From Neonectria sp. B-13 (lineage: Eukaryota; Ascomycota; Sordariomycetes; Hypocreales; Nectriaceae): a DNA stretch of 64,000 nt. Shown here one piece after another: positions 1 to 10,856 of the stretch; position 1 is the first letter of the stretch, and the number at the start of each line of letters is the position of its first letter. Made by a program: the position numbers and the translations under genes. The stretch covers positions 620,001-684,000 of the forward strand of contig NOKP01000007.1 in the NCBI GenBank assembly GCA_002682825.1, written 5' to 3'. Below the pieces are notes generated by a model. That model was not told the origin of the DNA. It did not search any database and saw nothing but the letters and a program-made list of their open reading frames with translations.

Positions 1-3000
1 GCGGCGTCCAGGTGACGGCCAGTGCCACTTTGCTATAAAAGCTGAGTGACCTTGGTCCGTCCGTCGTCACTTGCTGGCGAAAACAGGGATGAGAATGGCG
101 CCAAGCCCACGGTGTGAGACGTGGCCGATCACGCACTGTGGCTGGGCCGCCGATGGTCCAATCGACTTCTACTATGCCCTCATCCAGCAAGCAGCTCTTG
201 ACGCGTGCATCCTCCGGCTTCAAGACTCGTCACTGTCGCCAGGGCCCTCTCCCCTATCTCCTTTTGGGGGTTTTGAACGGTCTATTTCAACGGGCGACAT
301 CTGCTTGCACAAATTGGCCGCTTTTCTCGCGCCCTTCTCATCGTCAAGTAGCTTGCCCTGGGACTCGCAGCTTGGCCAATTCGTCGGCGGACGCCCTGGG
401 GCTGCGTCAGTACTACGAAAGGCCCGGACACAGTGCGGCCCCCCGCATGATGCCACCGTCCAGGACTCCAAGTAAGTTACACGCGCAAGTGTCTGGACGG
501 AAACGGACAGGTAACAAGTCTCTCCCCTGCCCTGTCCAGCGTTTATGAATACCCAAAGTACTTCCATGTCTGGTTGTTGGCTGTTTTAGGAGGTAGCAAC
601 CCAGACTGGTCTGTCCTTCTCTCCTCGCAATGCTTCGAGACAAACCAGAAACCAGGAAGAACCCCTCCATCAATGCAACCGCTGGTAGTCCGTGGAGCTA
701 GGAATCATCCTGGCCCTGTGGTCGAGAGGAGAGGAGAGCAGCTGACGAGAAAAGGGCCCCTTGTTGGCCCTGTTGGGGAAGAGCTTGTGAAGGTACCCTA
801 TCGTCAAGTATGTACACCGTCATAAGCCAAGTACAGAGTACCTTGCGTGTAAGCATAAGACCTCCCTGTGTATCCGTATCGCCTCTCACACCTCAGGTAC
901 CCTCCGTCGCTCTCACCGACCATCCAATACTAGGTGCATGCGCACATACAGGTACATCCCACATGGCGGGACCCGTCTGCAGCGGCGCATCCCCACCGAT
1001 CGCAACTGAGCTGCTGGTGCTTGTTGCTTGTGCAGCTGGGCGCGCTGGGGCTCGAGAGTGTCGAGCTAGTAGTAGGAGATGCCAGGCGGTGTCGCTGCGC
1101 CATGGGATTCCAGGTAATGACGCTTACTCGCCGATGTCCTACTGGTCGACTGGGTAGACGAACGAGCCGGAGCTGCAAGTCGCATGACCCCAACAAAGCA
1201 GCTAGACGTTTCCGAACGGTGCGAACACTTGTATATTGCGTACCTTGATGACAATACGCAGTACGGATACCCAAGTTGAAACGAATATTGAGTCGAGTCT
1301 TGGACCTGAGAACTGAGGTGGTTGACCGCTGCTCAGCAACCTAGAAGTTGGGGAGATAGCTAGCCGGCGGTGGCCCGGTTACCGACTGTACCTTAGAAGC
1401 CTCCGGAGTCCCGGGTACTGAACGACCTGAGCCGAAGAACCAAGGACGACCTGGGCAACCTGCCAGTACAAACCCAAGTTTAATCGCCTCTACAAAACAG
1501 AGGGGAAAAACTCTGTTCCCCTGGCCAGCAAATGCCCCGGCGATCAGATGCAGCGTCCGTCCCGCTTCCCCCAAGCCGAGCCTGTCACCGGGCGGGCACA
1601 TGATGCCACCGGGGAGGGACCTGGTCTACATAGTACATGCATTACATCCCCACGACGTTGGTTCTTCCACCGACATGGGAGCATGGCCAACATGACGCCA
1701 TGCACCAAATAGCCCCTCCGTCCATGTCCTGCCAAATGCCAAAGCTCCAGTGCGCCGAAGGAGGGGCCGTCGCTGGAGGAGTAGTTGTGGAAACTTGAGG
1801 AGAAGCGCAAATCCTCGTTCCCAAAAGCCGGTCCGGCCCTGTGGACTGTGGCTCTCCCTCCTCCACCTCCACGGAAAAGTGTAAGTGTAATTCTCGAATG
1901 GAATTTCAACGCCGGTCGAGAGGCCCATTCCATTCCACGTCGTCCCATGTTGACCCCTCATTCTCATTCCACCCTCTCATCAGCCGTGCCTTGTTTGTGC
2001 CAAGAGCCGCCCGGAGGTGACCTTGAATAATTTTGCCCAATAGACCCCCAGTTGCCATGTGTACGAACAAACGTCCTCTCCTCAGGTGCATACCTGGTAC
2101 AGTACATGATAGAATGCATACTGTGCTTTCCCGGTGTCCATCTCGCTATACCTCTTGTGGAGGACTGGCGAGGTCTCGGCGCATCACGAGGAGCCACAGG
2201 GACTTTGCGCCGGCCCTGGGGCCCTGGGGGCCCCTCCAGCTATTCTTGGCCGGTCGGCGCTTGACGCCGCCAATGGACGAGTTGGGCCAACTGCATCTAG
2301 AACCGTCATCTGATCCCGCTGTCTCCGAGGACGCTACATACATTTTGACCGACAGAGTTGTTGAAACGCAAACTTGACAGTTCTGGCAGAATTATGTTGA
2401 CTCATGCTTGGATCCTTGGTTTGCTCCTCTAATTATCAGAACTGCACGTTTCGCCCAGTTCATCGTCAACACTACTAGCTCAATATCCTCCACTACATGG
2501 GCCCACATGTCTTCATCTTTGAACTATGACTTTACTAGAGCTCAGAAGGGTCCTAAGATGGCTAGGGAAAGTGGGGTGCTCGTGATAGCTTCTCTTTCAT
2601 ACTTGATAGGTGCAATAGCTTGTCCTGTCACTACCTCTGCAAAGGCATTAACAATTGCCCTGCTGTGCCTACAGGAAGCACCTCCTCATCTTGCATAACC
2701 ATGATGGTATTTTGAGCGCCACTGGCAACACGTAGCGGGCACAGCAGTGGTCAACACACATATGATAATGCTCTAACCTCGATCAAGGCGGCAGCAGAAA
2801 CCACTAAACTCAGGGAGTCTCCCGCCAATAAACTCATCAATACAAATCGTACTTCCAAGTAAAAAAAGTTATAAAAAAACCGTTCCTCGTCCTAGACGCC
2901 GAATCCCTATCCGGGTATGCAGGCCAGTGCTCTCCAGCAGAGGCCGTAACTTCATGTGAGATGGGAGGGTTTGCTCCATCGGCAGCACCCTCCTTATACA

Positions 3001-3168
3001 TGCTTCCACAGTGTTTGTTGTCATCTTCATGTCTCTTCCCACCTAGAAACTACTCCTTCGTAACCACTCCTTCAGTTCGCGCAATCTTGGTCACTTTCCG
3101 GGTATTGAGTGCTCGGATGTTGCTTTGTCCTTGGCTGTCGTTCCTGCGTAGTCGGGCCCTGCGTGGCT
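1..3168. other. Gene-free stretch left of TVP18
   Basis: No reading frame here looks like a protein: those open are short, overlap on both strands and lack domain-like composition. No tRNA, rRNA or transposon ends were recognised. It contains one copy of a palindrome-like word (around 1255-1267) that recurs in other gene-poor parts of the window, and an AT-rich run with poly-A near 2860-2880. The 3' UTR of TVP18 (minus strand) must lie at its right end. Confidence 0.5.
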
Positions 3169-3920
3169 CTACACGATCATCTGGGCAACGCCCTGGCCAC
3201 CAAGGGTCTTGCTACCAACGAAGTCCTGGCCCTTGACGCCAGCAAGGCCGTAGCAGATGGAAGTCAGGAGCAAGAAGACACCGGCGGCAATCAAGCTGCT
3301 CGCGCCAGTGAGAATGCTGATGAACTGAAGGGCGCCCATGACGGCATATGCAGCCGCTCGCATGTAGTTGGTCGAGATCTTGCGAATCGCAACATCGAAC
3401 TTGCTCGAGGTCGGACAGATTCGAAGGAGGAGCGGGACCTCAACGAAGAGGATAACGAAAGATGATGCACTACACAGGTCTTGTCAGTGGGTGGGGAGTC
3501 CGTTGGTTCGCCGTGTCGACACGGGAGCGCAGGGGGGTTGCAGGGGATACGCACATGGCGAGGGCGCAAAAGATGATTCGAACCGGCTTCAGGGAGAAGA
3601 TGCTGGAGATTCCTGTCGCCAAACAAATGATCATGGACAAAATGCCCAGCCTGTAATGAGTCATCCGGTCAGCTCTGGTATAGGAGGGCAATTGTGTCGT
3701 CGTCGTTGGGCGACGATACCGGCTCCGTCGGGGTAGCTCCGCTCGGAGCTTGCAAGCGCGAGCATCGCGAGAGCTTCACAGAGGCCGGGGCAATCAGGGC
3801 GAGCTTACCATTGTCCGTAGATGCCTATGAAGTCTGTCAGTATCACCATCGGGCCAACGCACGGCTTCTCGGCAGCCACATACTGAAGTTTCTAGTCTGG
3901 AACTCCTCCTTGAGCGTCAT
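3169..3920 (-). CDS. TVP18: Golgi apparatus membrane protein Tvp18
   Basis: Tvp18 is a small multi-spanning Golgi membrane protein found with Tlg2-containing compartments in yeast; its molecular role is poorly known. Four exons rebuild a 149-residue protein, the usual fungal length: 3884-3920, 3809-3824, 3555-3650 and 3169-3469. The start MTLKEEF, then TRNFSIYGQW across exons 1-3, the conserved VEVPLLLRICPTSSKFD, ISTNYMRAAAY and the end GLAGVKGQ...GSKTLGGQGVAQMIV match the family closely. Four hydrophobic segments are visible. Introns are 59, 158 and 85 nt with GT-AG ends. Exon 2 is only 16 nt (S-IYGQ-W) and is needed to join exon 1 to exon 3 in frame. The gene is divergent from the cyclodeaminase-like gene, about 1.5 kb away. 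Confidence 0.93.
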
Positions 3921-5459
3921 CTTGACAGCTTACGTCGGGGCCTCGTAATCGGGTTGGGGGATAGATGGTGGTTCGAGAAAGCGGCGCGCACGGCAAACAA
4001 TGCGAGCGAGGGGGTCAGGTCGAGTGCGAGGGATTATCGATGAGCGAAATTCGATGCTTGGAGTCGATGTGGTTGCGCCGGCGATGGTAGACAAAGGACA
4101 GGTCCAAGATGATTACGTCGTATGGAGAAGGGATGCACGTAGCCTTTTCGCGAAGGAGCATCCCACTCCCCGGGCTGGTCTCGGTCCCAATTATTTGAGG
4201 CTGGCGCAGGGCTTGGGCTTTTGGCCGGGGGGGCGAGTATCTGTTGCTAGCGGCGCTGACAGGTCCGAAGACGACGAGGATACGGCGCTCTGATTGGTCC
4301 CTTTCTCGGCGTTCTAGCGATGGGGCCTTGGAGTTCTAGGGGATCCGGGGCTTTGAGGAGCCTACAACAAGGGAGTTGGTCCACTGGAGCTGGTGCTGAT
4401 GGTCTGTAATCTGTAAAGGTGAGACACAGGCCCGACACCGTTTTGCCGAGAGGGTAATTTGACGTTTGACGTTTTGGCCTGTGTGCGAGTTACGGACCCG
4501 GGCGACGGCCTGCTTTATGTCGATTGATCTGTCGGGCGGAGCAACCGGAGGCGGAGGATAGTAGCTCGCTCTGTCGTATTCGGGACTCCATCGCAGCTCA
4601 TTATATCGCCGTCCATCGCTGTAGCCTGTATCGGCAGGCAGCTCTCTTTTGCCCCAACCGAGTGACGTACGGGCATACGCGGCATGACAGCCAAGCCTCC
4701 CGTCCCGAAATCCCGACCAAGTAGGATCACACAGAAATGCCATGGCTCGCCAAGCCGCGACTTACCCTACAGACGAGCGCATTGTTCTTAGCTTTCTCCA
4801 TCGACCGGCTTGGCGAGATCCATTCTGTAAGTTAGTCGCGATATTGAGGCTTACGATGCAGAGTCGACGATGGTGGTCTATAAATGAAGAGCAGGAAAGG
4901 TGTGTATTGTCGAACGTCGAAATATGGACAAATGACACCGAGTAGCCGCCGACCCTGTGAGGCCTAAATCAGCACATTATTCTTCCAACCGAAGACAAAA
5001 ACTCATGGTCATACTGCAATGCCATGACTCTTCATCACCGGACATGATACAACTCGCCTGATCCTTCACCGTTATGAACATGCCAGCTCTTATAGCCTCA
5101 GGGCTCTCAGTCCAAGTTAAAAACAAGCCCCCAGGACGTTCCGTTGTCCAATGTCCTTAGCGCATGCGGAGATAGCGCCGCCGGTCCCAGCGAGAAGTTA
5201 GAACTAACAACACCGACAATTACATCATTCTTCACACTCGAATCAAGGCGGGCTAGCCCTAGCTTGCGGCATGTTGCATCGTCTTTAAGCTTACTAAATA
5301 AACGTTATCAAGGGTAGTAAGTAGGTATGCGGCCCAGCAACTTCTAAAGAACATACCCATACCGCTACCGCCCATCAACAATCCCGTTCTCCGTACCCCC
5401 GAGAAAAGGCCAGCGATTGTCAGCTTTGCGGGGCTTTGTCGACATAGCCGACCGCCATC
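3921..5459. promoter_or_regulatory. Shared intergenic region between TVP18 and cyclodeaminase-like gene
   Basis: A 1.5-kb divergent intergenic region. The open frames inside it (for example near 4340-4740) are short, opposed by equally long frames on the other strand and resemble no protein family. It should hold both promoters; I could not single out individual factor sites. Confidence 0.5.
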
Positions 5460-6941
5460 ATGACACTCACAATCCTCTCGGACGAGCAGGTGAACACCAT
5501 CCTCGAGAACCTCAACCTGGATGACCTGGATGAGTTCCGAAGCGTCCTTGCCTCGGCCCTTCATGAGTTCTCCACCAATGTCAAGGCTCCTATGGAATTC
5601 CAGCAACCGCGTGGTGTGACAACGATTCATCCGGATACCCAAGTTAAAACGTCGTACATGTCCTCATGTAGCCCTTGTGGAATGGGCTGCAAAGGTGAGT
5701 GTTTACCGCCGATGGGCGAACGCAATACTGACTCGTTTTAGTGGTGTCGCGCCTGAACCCTGATATCGCAAAGGACCAGCACGTCAATTATATCCCTCCC
5801 AGCGGAGTCCTGAGCTTGTTCAAGCCAGATGGATCACTCTTGGGTCTCGTCAACCCCAAGGCCCTGACAGCCTTCCGCACTGCACTGGCGTCCGCCTGTC
5901 TCCTCAGCCGCCGGAACCATGTCAAGACCATCACCGTCTTCGGGAGCGGCATGCAGGCGTACTGGCATGTCCGGCTCGCCCTGATGATGCGCGGCAACAC
6001 CATCAAGCACGTCAACGTCATCAATCGCAGATTCTCAGACAACGCCGCTGGCTTGCTCAAGAGATTCGCCGTCATCCCCCACAAGCAACGCGAGGGTTGG
6101 ACTGAGACTCAGTTCGGGCTTCTGACGCCCACGTTCCACGAGTACAATCGCCTCATCAAGGAGCATATTCGTGACGCAGATGTCATTTACTGCTGTACTC
6201 CGTCGCAGGAACCTCTCTTTGACGGGTCGATCCTAACGTCACATGAAGGGCGGAAGAAGGGCCGCTTGATTATTGCTGTGGGGAGCCATGGGCCTAATAT
6301 GAGGGAGCTACCGGACGATCTGATCCAGATGGCCGTGAAGCCCCATGATAAATCGCATCGCCACTTTCACAAGCATGCAATGGACGGCGGTGTCATCGTG
6401 GTAGATAACCTCGAAGGCGTGCTTAAAGACGCGGGAGAAATCATCATGGGCAAGGTTGACCCTCATCATCTAGTCGAGTAAGTCGTTGCCCACCAATATC
6501 TGATGAGAACCCACTGACAAGGAAAGACTCGGAGAACTCGTGATGCTCCATCGTCTGGCTCTCGAACAATCCGACGCAGAAGTCGCGAGCAGCCAAGCAT
6601 CCATTTCCTCTGGATTGGATAGCCTGAACCTCGAAAACAAGAGTCCTTCCATGTCGTCTGTGTTCAACAACAGTTCCACTTCGCCACGGTCCAGCAGCCC
6701 TATAGGGTCGATCGGCTCAGATTCTCGCAAGAGCGGCTCTCTGTTTCACTTCCGCAAGAACTCTAACAGCTCTTCGGATACGGATAAGAAGAGGAAGGAG
6801 GATACTCTAGCATTATGGTTGCGAGATGGAACTGTCATCTATAAGAGCGTGGGACTAGGCCTCATGGACTTGGTGGTAGGGACACACCTGATCGAGGTTG
6901 CGAACGAGAAAAATCTCGGCACACATGTTGAGGGATTCTAA
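5460..6941 (+). CDS. Ornithine cyclodeaminase / mu-crystallin family protein
   Basis: This NAD(P)-binding family includes ornithine cyclodeaminase, ketimine reductase (mu-crystallin) and related amino-acid dehydrogenases. Three exons (5460-5694, 5742-6477, 6527-6941; introns 47 and 49 nt) give 461 residues. Visible features are the N-terminal active-site half (residues 40-125, ending in the family signature NPKALTAFRTALASA), a Rossmann glycine motif GSGMQA at about 146-151, DADVIYCCTPSQ, and a C-terminal DNLEGVLKDAGEI block. A Ser-rich insertion with basic residues (roughly 350-420) precedes a final conserved-looking DGTVIYKSVGLGLMDL segment. The start has a good context (gccatcATG). Substrate specificity cannot be read from sequence. 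The gene converges on the thiolase, with 191 nt between stop codons. Confidence 0.88.
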
Positions 6942-7132
6942 AGGGCTTGTTCCAGTCCAGTCAAAGGCACGAAATGTTGGAGGATCTTACTTAAATTGCA
7001 AAGATAGAACAGAGGCTAGAACAGTACATACGCGAGCGACACAAGATTATTCGTCTTAAAAACATTGACATTCGACGGCATTCTAATTGTACAATTTATC
7101 TTCCATCCATGCTATCTATCATCTTGGTTCTC

Positions 7133-8585
7133 TTACTCGGCAACCCAAACAGCCGCCATTCCCATACCAGTTCCTATGCACATAGAAGTGCTGCCAACCT
7201 TCTTGCCTGTCCGCTTAAGCTCATACAGAAGAGTGGAAACCTGTCGAGCACCGGTGCATCCCAGGGGGTGACCAAAAGCAATGGCACCACCCTTGGGGTT
7301 GATCTTTTCTTGAGGAATGCCCAGCTCGTTGGCGCACCACAAGCACTGGCTGGCAAAAGCCTCATTAATCTCGTAGATGTCCACATCCTCCTTGGAGATG
7401 CCGGCAAGGTCAAGAGCCTTGGGGATGGCCTTCCAGGGGCCCTGGCCCATGAGGAGGGGCTTAACGCCGACAACCGAGGCACAAACATACTTGCCGATAA
7501 TGGTCTGTCCGAGCTTCTCAGCGGTGGAGCGCTTCATGAGGAGCACGGCAGCAGCGCCGTCGGAGATCTGACTGGCGTTGCCGGCGTGGATGGAACCGTT
7601 CTTCTTGTCGAAAGCGGGGCGGATCTTTCCTAGGGACTCGGCGGTGATTCCGGGACGAACGCCATCATCCTTGGACACGGTGATTTCCTTGGTCTCGCCG
7701 GTCTTGGGATCCTCAAATTTGACGGTGAGGGGGGTAATCTCTTGGTCGAAGAGACCCTCCTGTTGGGCCTTGAGGGCCTTCTGGTACGACCCAGCAGCGA
7801 AAGCGTCTTGGGAGGCTCGGTCGACGCCAAGGTCCTTGGCCATCGCTTCTGACAAGACGCCCATGGGGACTTTGCAGTTGGCAGCCTCGGTGTGGTTCTC
7901 GAGCAGCTCTGAGAACTCGGTCACGGCATTGGGTCTGAAACTAGTCAGCGCATGGACAGCATTTCAATATTCGACTGTCACTCACCCATATGACAAGCTC
8001 ATGCTCTCGACACCAGCACCAATGCCGACATCGATCATGCCAACCTTGATCTGGTTTGCGACATCGACACAGGCCTGTAGCCCTGAGGAGCACTGTCGGT
8101 TGAGCGTTCGCACGGCGGTGCTTTCAGGGAATCCAGCGACCAGAGACGCAGCGCGCATCTCGGTTGCGCCACCACCGGCAGCTAGTACAGTACCGACGCA
8201 AACATCCTCGACGAGGGCAGGGTTGATCTTGGAGCGATCGATGATGGCCTTGAGGACACCAGCTAGGAGATCGGAGGCTTGGGTATCCTTGAAACCGCCC
8301 TTGCCTCCCTTGGTGAAGGCGCTTCGGCAGCAGGCAGTGACGACGATCTGATCAAAGAAGGTGGTTAGAAACAAGCCAAGACACAGGGAGGTAGGTAGCT
8401 TCTTACATCATCGGGGCGCTTCTCCAGGATCTTGTCGCGACCGCCGGCGGTCGGGTTACCAGAGATCTGGCCGCCGATTTGAGTAATTCGGTCCATGGCT
8501 GGGAAGAGAGAGAAAGTTAGTAAAGGGTGTTTTGTGACGATTGAAGTGGGCGGAGAGGATAGAGAGAGGCACACATACCACCCAT
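7133..8585 (-). CDS. POT1: Peroxisomal 3-ketoacyl-CoA thiolase (acetyl-CoA C-acyltransferase)
   Basis: Catalyses the last step of beta-oxidation, thiolytic cleavage of 3-ketoacyl-CoA to acetyl-CoA and a shortened acyl-CoA. Exons 8579-8585, 8407-8498, 7986-8347 and 7133-7934 encode about 420 residues, typical for the family. Conserved catalytic residues are seen: Cys119 in LNRQCSSG, His376 in GHPLGCTG and Cys406 in CIGTGMG. The N-terminus has a PTS2-like peroxisomal signal, R-I-T-Q-I-G-G-Q-I, at residues 6-14. The first coding exon is only 7 nt (ATG GGT G). Its intron (8499-8578) has GTATGT, TACTAAC and CCCAG, and splices in frame onto an internal ATG at 8496 that could also serve as start (417 residues). 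Regulation by fatty acids is suggested by two CCTCGG sites upstream. A cytosolic acetoacetyl-CoA thiolase is less likely given the PTS2. Confidence 0.9.
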
Positions 8586-8735
8586 GATGTCGAGTACGTA
8601 GTTGGTAGCGTAGGTTGGAGGATGAAGGAATGCGTGTATGTCAAGGGCCCAGGACGAGAGACGAAAGCTGAGATGGAGAGATGGAAAGCAGGAAAATGGA
8701 GACTTGGAAGCTGCAGAGGGTGATATACAGGCGGT

Positions 8736-8747
8736 AATATAAATATA
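8736..8747 (-). promoter_or_regulatory. TATA-like element upstream of thiolase
   Basis: On the minus strand this reads as an unbroken TATATTTATATT run in otherwise mixed sequence, about 150 nt upstream of the 8585 start. Position and composition fit a TATA element for the thiolase; this is inference from sequence only. Confidence 0.4.
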
Positions 8748-8764
8748 GCAAGGTGTTCACTAGA

Positions 8765-8770
8765 CCTCGG
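8765..8770 (+). promoter_or_regulatory. CCTCGG site (FarA/FarB-type fatty-acid response element)
   Basis: CCTCGG, 180 nt upstream of the thiolase start. This hexamer is the established core bound by the oleate-responsive Zn-cluster regulators FarA/FarB, which control beta-oxidation genes in Aspergillus and Fusarium. Together with a second copy at 8910-8915 it supports fatty-acid induction of the thiolase. Confidence 0.6.
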
Positions 8771-8909
8771 ATGTGGTGGAGACAAAGCGAGGTTGACCGA
8801 GTGCTGAAGACAAAAGCTCCAGGTTCCAGGTTCCCCGTCATGGGAAGTGGGCTCGGTGGACTCGGTGGTGGAGGGACGCGCTGATGTCAGCTGGGGCATT
8901 TTGCGCCGA

Positions 8910-8915
8910 CCGAGG
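8910..8915 (-). promoter_or_regulatory. Second CCTCGG site (read as CCGAGG on + strand)
   Basis: Same hexamer in opposite orientation, 325 nt upstream of the thiolase start and 145 nt from the first copy. It adjoins a GGCGC inverted repeat at 8935-8951. Confidence 0.55.
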
Positions 8916-8934
8916 CATCTTTTTGCCCCAGTCT

Positions 8935-8951
8935 TGGCGCTTTTAGCGCCA
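8935..8951. repeat. Perfect short inverted repeat with TGGCGC arms
   Basis: TGGCGC, a 5-nt spacer TTTTA, then GCGCCA. The arms are exact reverse complements. It lies between the thiolase promoter and the 3' end of the next minus-strand gene, so it could be a dimeric factor site or a hairpin; function unknown. Confidence 0.5.
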
Positions 8952-9565
8952 CATTTCTAGCGCCTTTCACATGCCAGTTTGCCAGTTCCCCAGCTTTCGG
9001 CGTCTGGGCTCGTGCGTCGACGCCTGTGAAGAAGCCCCAGGCAGGTCGGATTGTGTCACGAGGGAGCCGCCAAATGCCATGCGAACCTCGTGTGCCGGCA
9101 TTTTGGAGGATGGCAGGTCAGGTAGTGTAAGCTGAGGGTCATCTTCACAAGCCAGTCCTTGGGTTTTCCTCTTTGCCGCCTCTTCAAGGTGCTCAGACCT
9201 GAGGCATTCAGACCTTAAGCCCCAGAACACCCTCGGACCCAAAAGTCTTAAGCTTCATTGGCTTTAGCCTAGGATAGGTAGATTTATTGCATATATCTCA
9301 AGGCATGTCATAAATATCTGACTAATATCTATATAGTTCTACTTAACATATAAACGTATGTGATGATAAAGTGTGAGCGTAGTGAGCATGATTAACGACT
9401 GTCCACTGGGAAGTCGTTATGTTCAGTGAACAATACTCAAAATGTTGAGACAAACAAAATATAAACAAAGAAAAAAAGGCAAACGAGTTCTGGGTATCCT
9501 CACCAAGTGCTGTAAGCCTTGGTAATCACTGCAGTCTGCTGTGGGTGAGCCGAAAACCTCAATAC
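8952..9565. other. Spacer between thiolase promoter and unknown minus-strand gene
   Basis: No convincing reading frame. The part from about 9250 to 9480 is AT-rich and probably includes the 3' UTR of the minus-strand gene ending at 9566. Confidence 0.4.
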
Positions 9566-10856
9566 CTATCTGTCTTGGTTGAATGGTCCCATGTCTTCGG
9601 CTGACGATGGGTAAGCGTACGAGGACAGGCCCCAATACGCTAAATCCGAACCTGACGCCCCTGAAATTGAGCGGGGAGTGTGTGGCTCGAGCTTGCAGTC
9701 GTCGGATGAGCTCCTGGTCGAACTGAAACTGTCTCCTGCCAACGCAGATGCAGGTGCAAGATAACTTGACGACGCCGATGGATATGGAAACGAATCCGGG
9801 AATGCCCCCGGCCTGCCTCCGGCCGAGGTGTCCAGACTGGCGGGAGCAGGCCCCGGCGCTGCTTGGTGCATGTGCGAATCTAGATAGCGGGGCGGGATTG
9901 GTTAGCACCTGCCTACATCGCCTGAATACTTTGGGTATAGGAATATTATTCATGTCAAAGGGAATATCGAGCCACCACTTGCCTCGTGACATCCCAGCCG
10001 CAGAGACCAAGCCGAGCTGTGCCATGGCTTCGTAGCCCAGCTCGACGATAACGCCCAATTTCCTATCGCTGACTCGGCCGAGTGGCATACTGAACCGTCG
10101 ATTAACGGGACCAATATTCTCCACGTCTGTGATGTCGAGGGAACAGAAGGACTTGTGTGCCTCCTCCATGGTTTGGTTCATGCGACGTTTAGGAGGGATA
10201 GGGTGGTGCGCTATCCACATGATATTTGGGATCCCAATGTCGGCAAGACTGTGAGGACGGCCCGGACAGCATTTTGCTGCACGATAATGTATTTCTCCAT
10301 TCCGATCCTTCAAGTTGATCCGGATGATTTTTCCGTCGAGGAAACAGGATGTTGCTTTCGAGACGGAGTTTTGAGAAGTAAACAAGGGAGGCCACGAGGA
10401 TTGCTGGGCTTGATCCGTATTCACAGTCAGAGCTGGAAATGGCTGCTCCAACAAGTCACTGGCTCCGGCGAACCCGGGATCAGGCTCAGTGACAACGACG
10501 CCTTCGAACTGGGGTTGAGCACCAGGGACAACTGCTCCATTGGATGGACCGGACGGGTTAAAACATGGCAGGCCCGGAGGGACCATGAACAGAGTTCGGT
10601 CCTGATAAGGCCTTTGTGTCGAACTGTCGATTTGCCTAGAGCCAAAGTCGAATGGCTGAGGGTTGGGATAAGATGCCGAGCCAGAGCCGTGGCCAAAATC
10701 GAGGTTCGAAGGACGCCCACCGGTATTTTTGATAGGAACTCCTGTGGCAAACAGAGGCGACCTCATCGAGGTTCGGTTTCCGTCTAGACGCTGCTTTGGA
10801 ACTCGAAAACTGTCATCGGCAGCAGACGACTTCGGGTTCCGCTGCTTGCGGCCCAT
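9566..10856 (-). CDS. Uncharacterised fungal protein, probably spliced
   Basis: I do not recognise this protein. Exon 1 (9917-10856) is open for 313 codons: a basic start (MGRKQRNPKSS), a long Pro/Ser/Gly-rich disordered region, then a more ordered block at about 175-310 (DGKIIRINLKDRNG, NIMWIAHHPIPPKRR, GKWWLDIPFDMNN). The same frame stays open to 9423, but its continuation past 9917 is Arg/Cys-rich and unconvincing. A neighbouring frame (9566-9879) encodes an Ala/Ser/Pro/Tyr-rich tail ending DMGPFNQDR, more like a genuine fungal C-terminus. A 37-nt intron (9880-9916, GTAGGC, CTAAC branch, TATCTAG) joins them in frame, giving 417 residues. Without splicing the product would be 477 residues. 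No domain, signal peptide or membrane segment was identified. Confidence 0.55.

Noticed and set aside
9423..9565. Extended C-terminus of the unknown protein ending ICLNILSIVH
   Set aside because: This continuation is in the unspliced frame, is Arg/Cys/Phe-rich, and reads through an AT-rich stretch that looks like 3' UTR.
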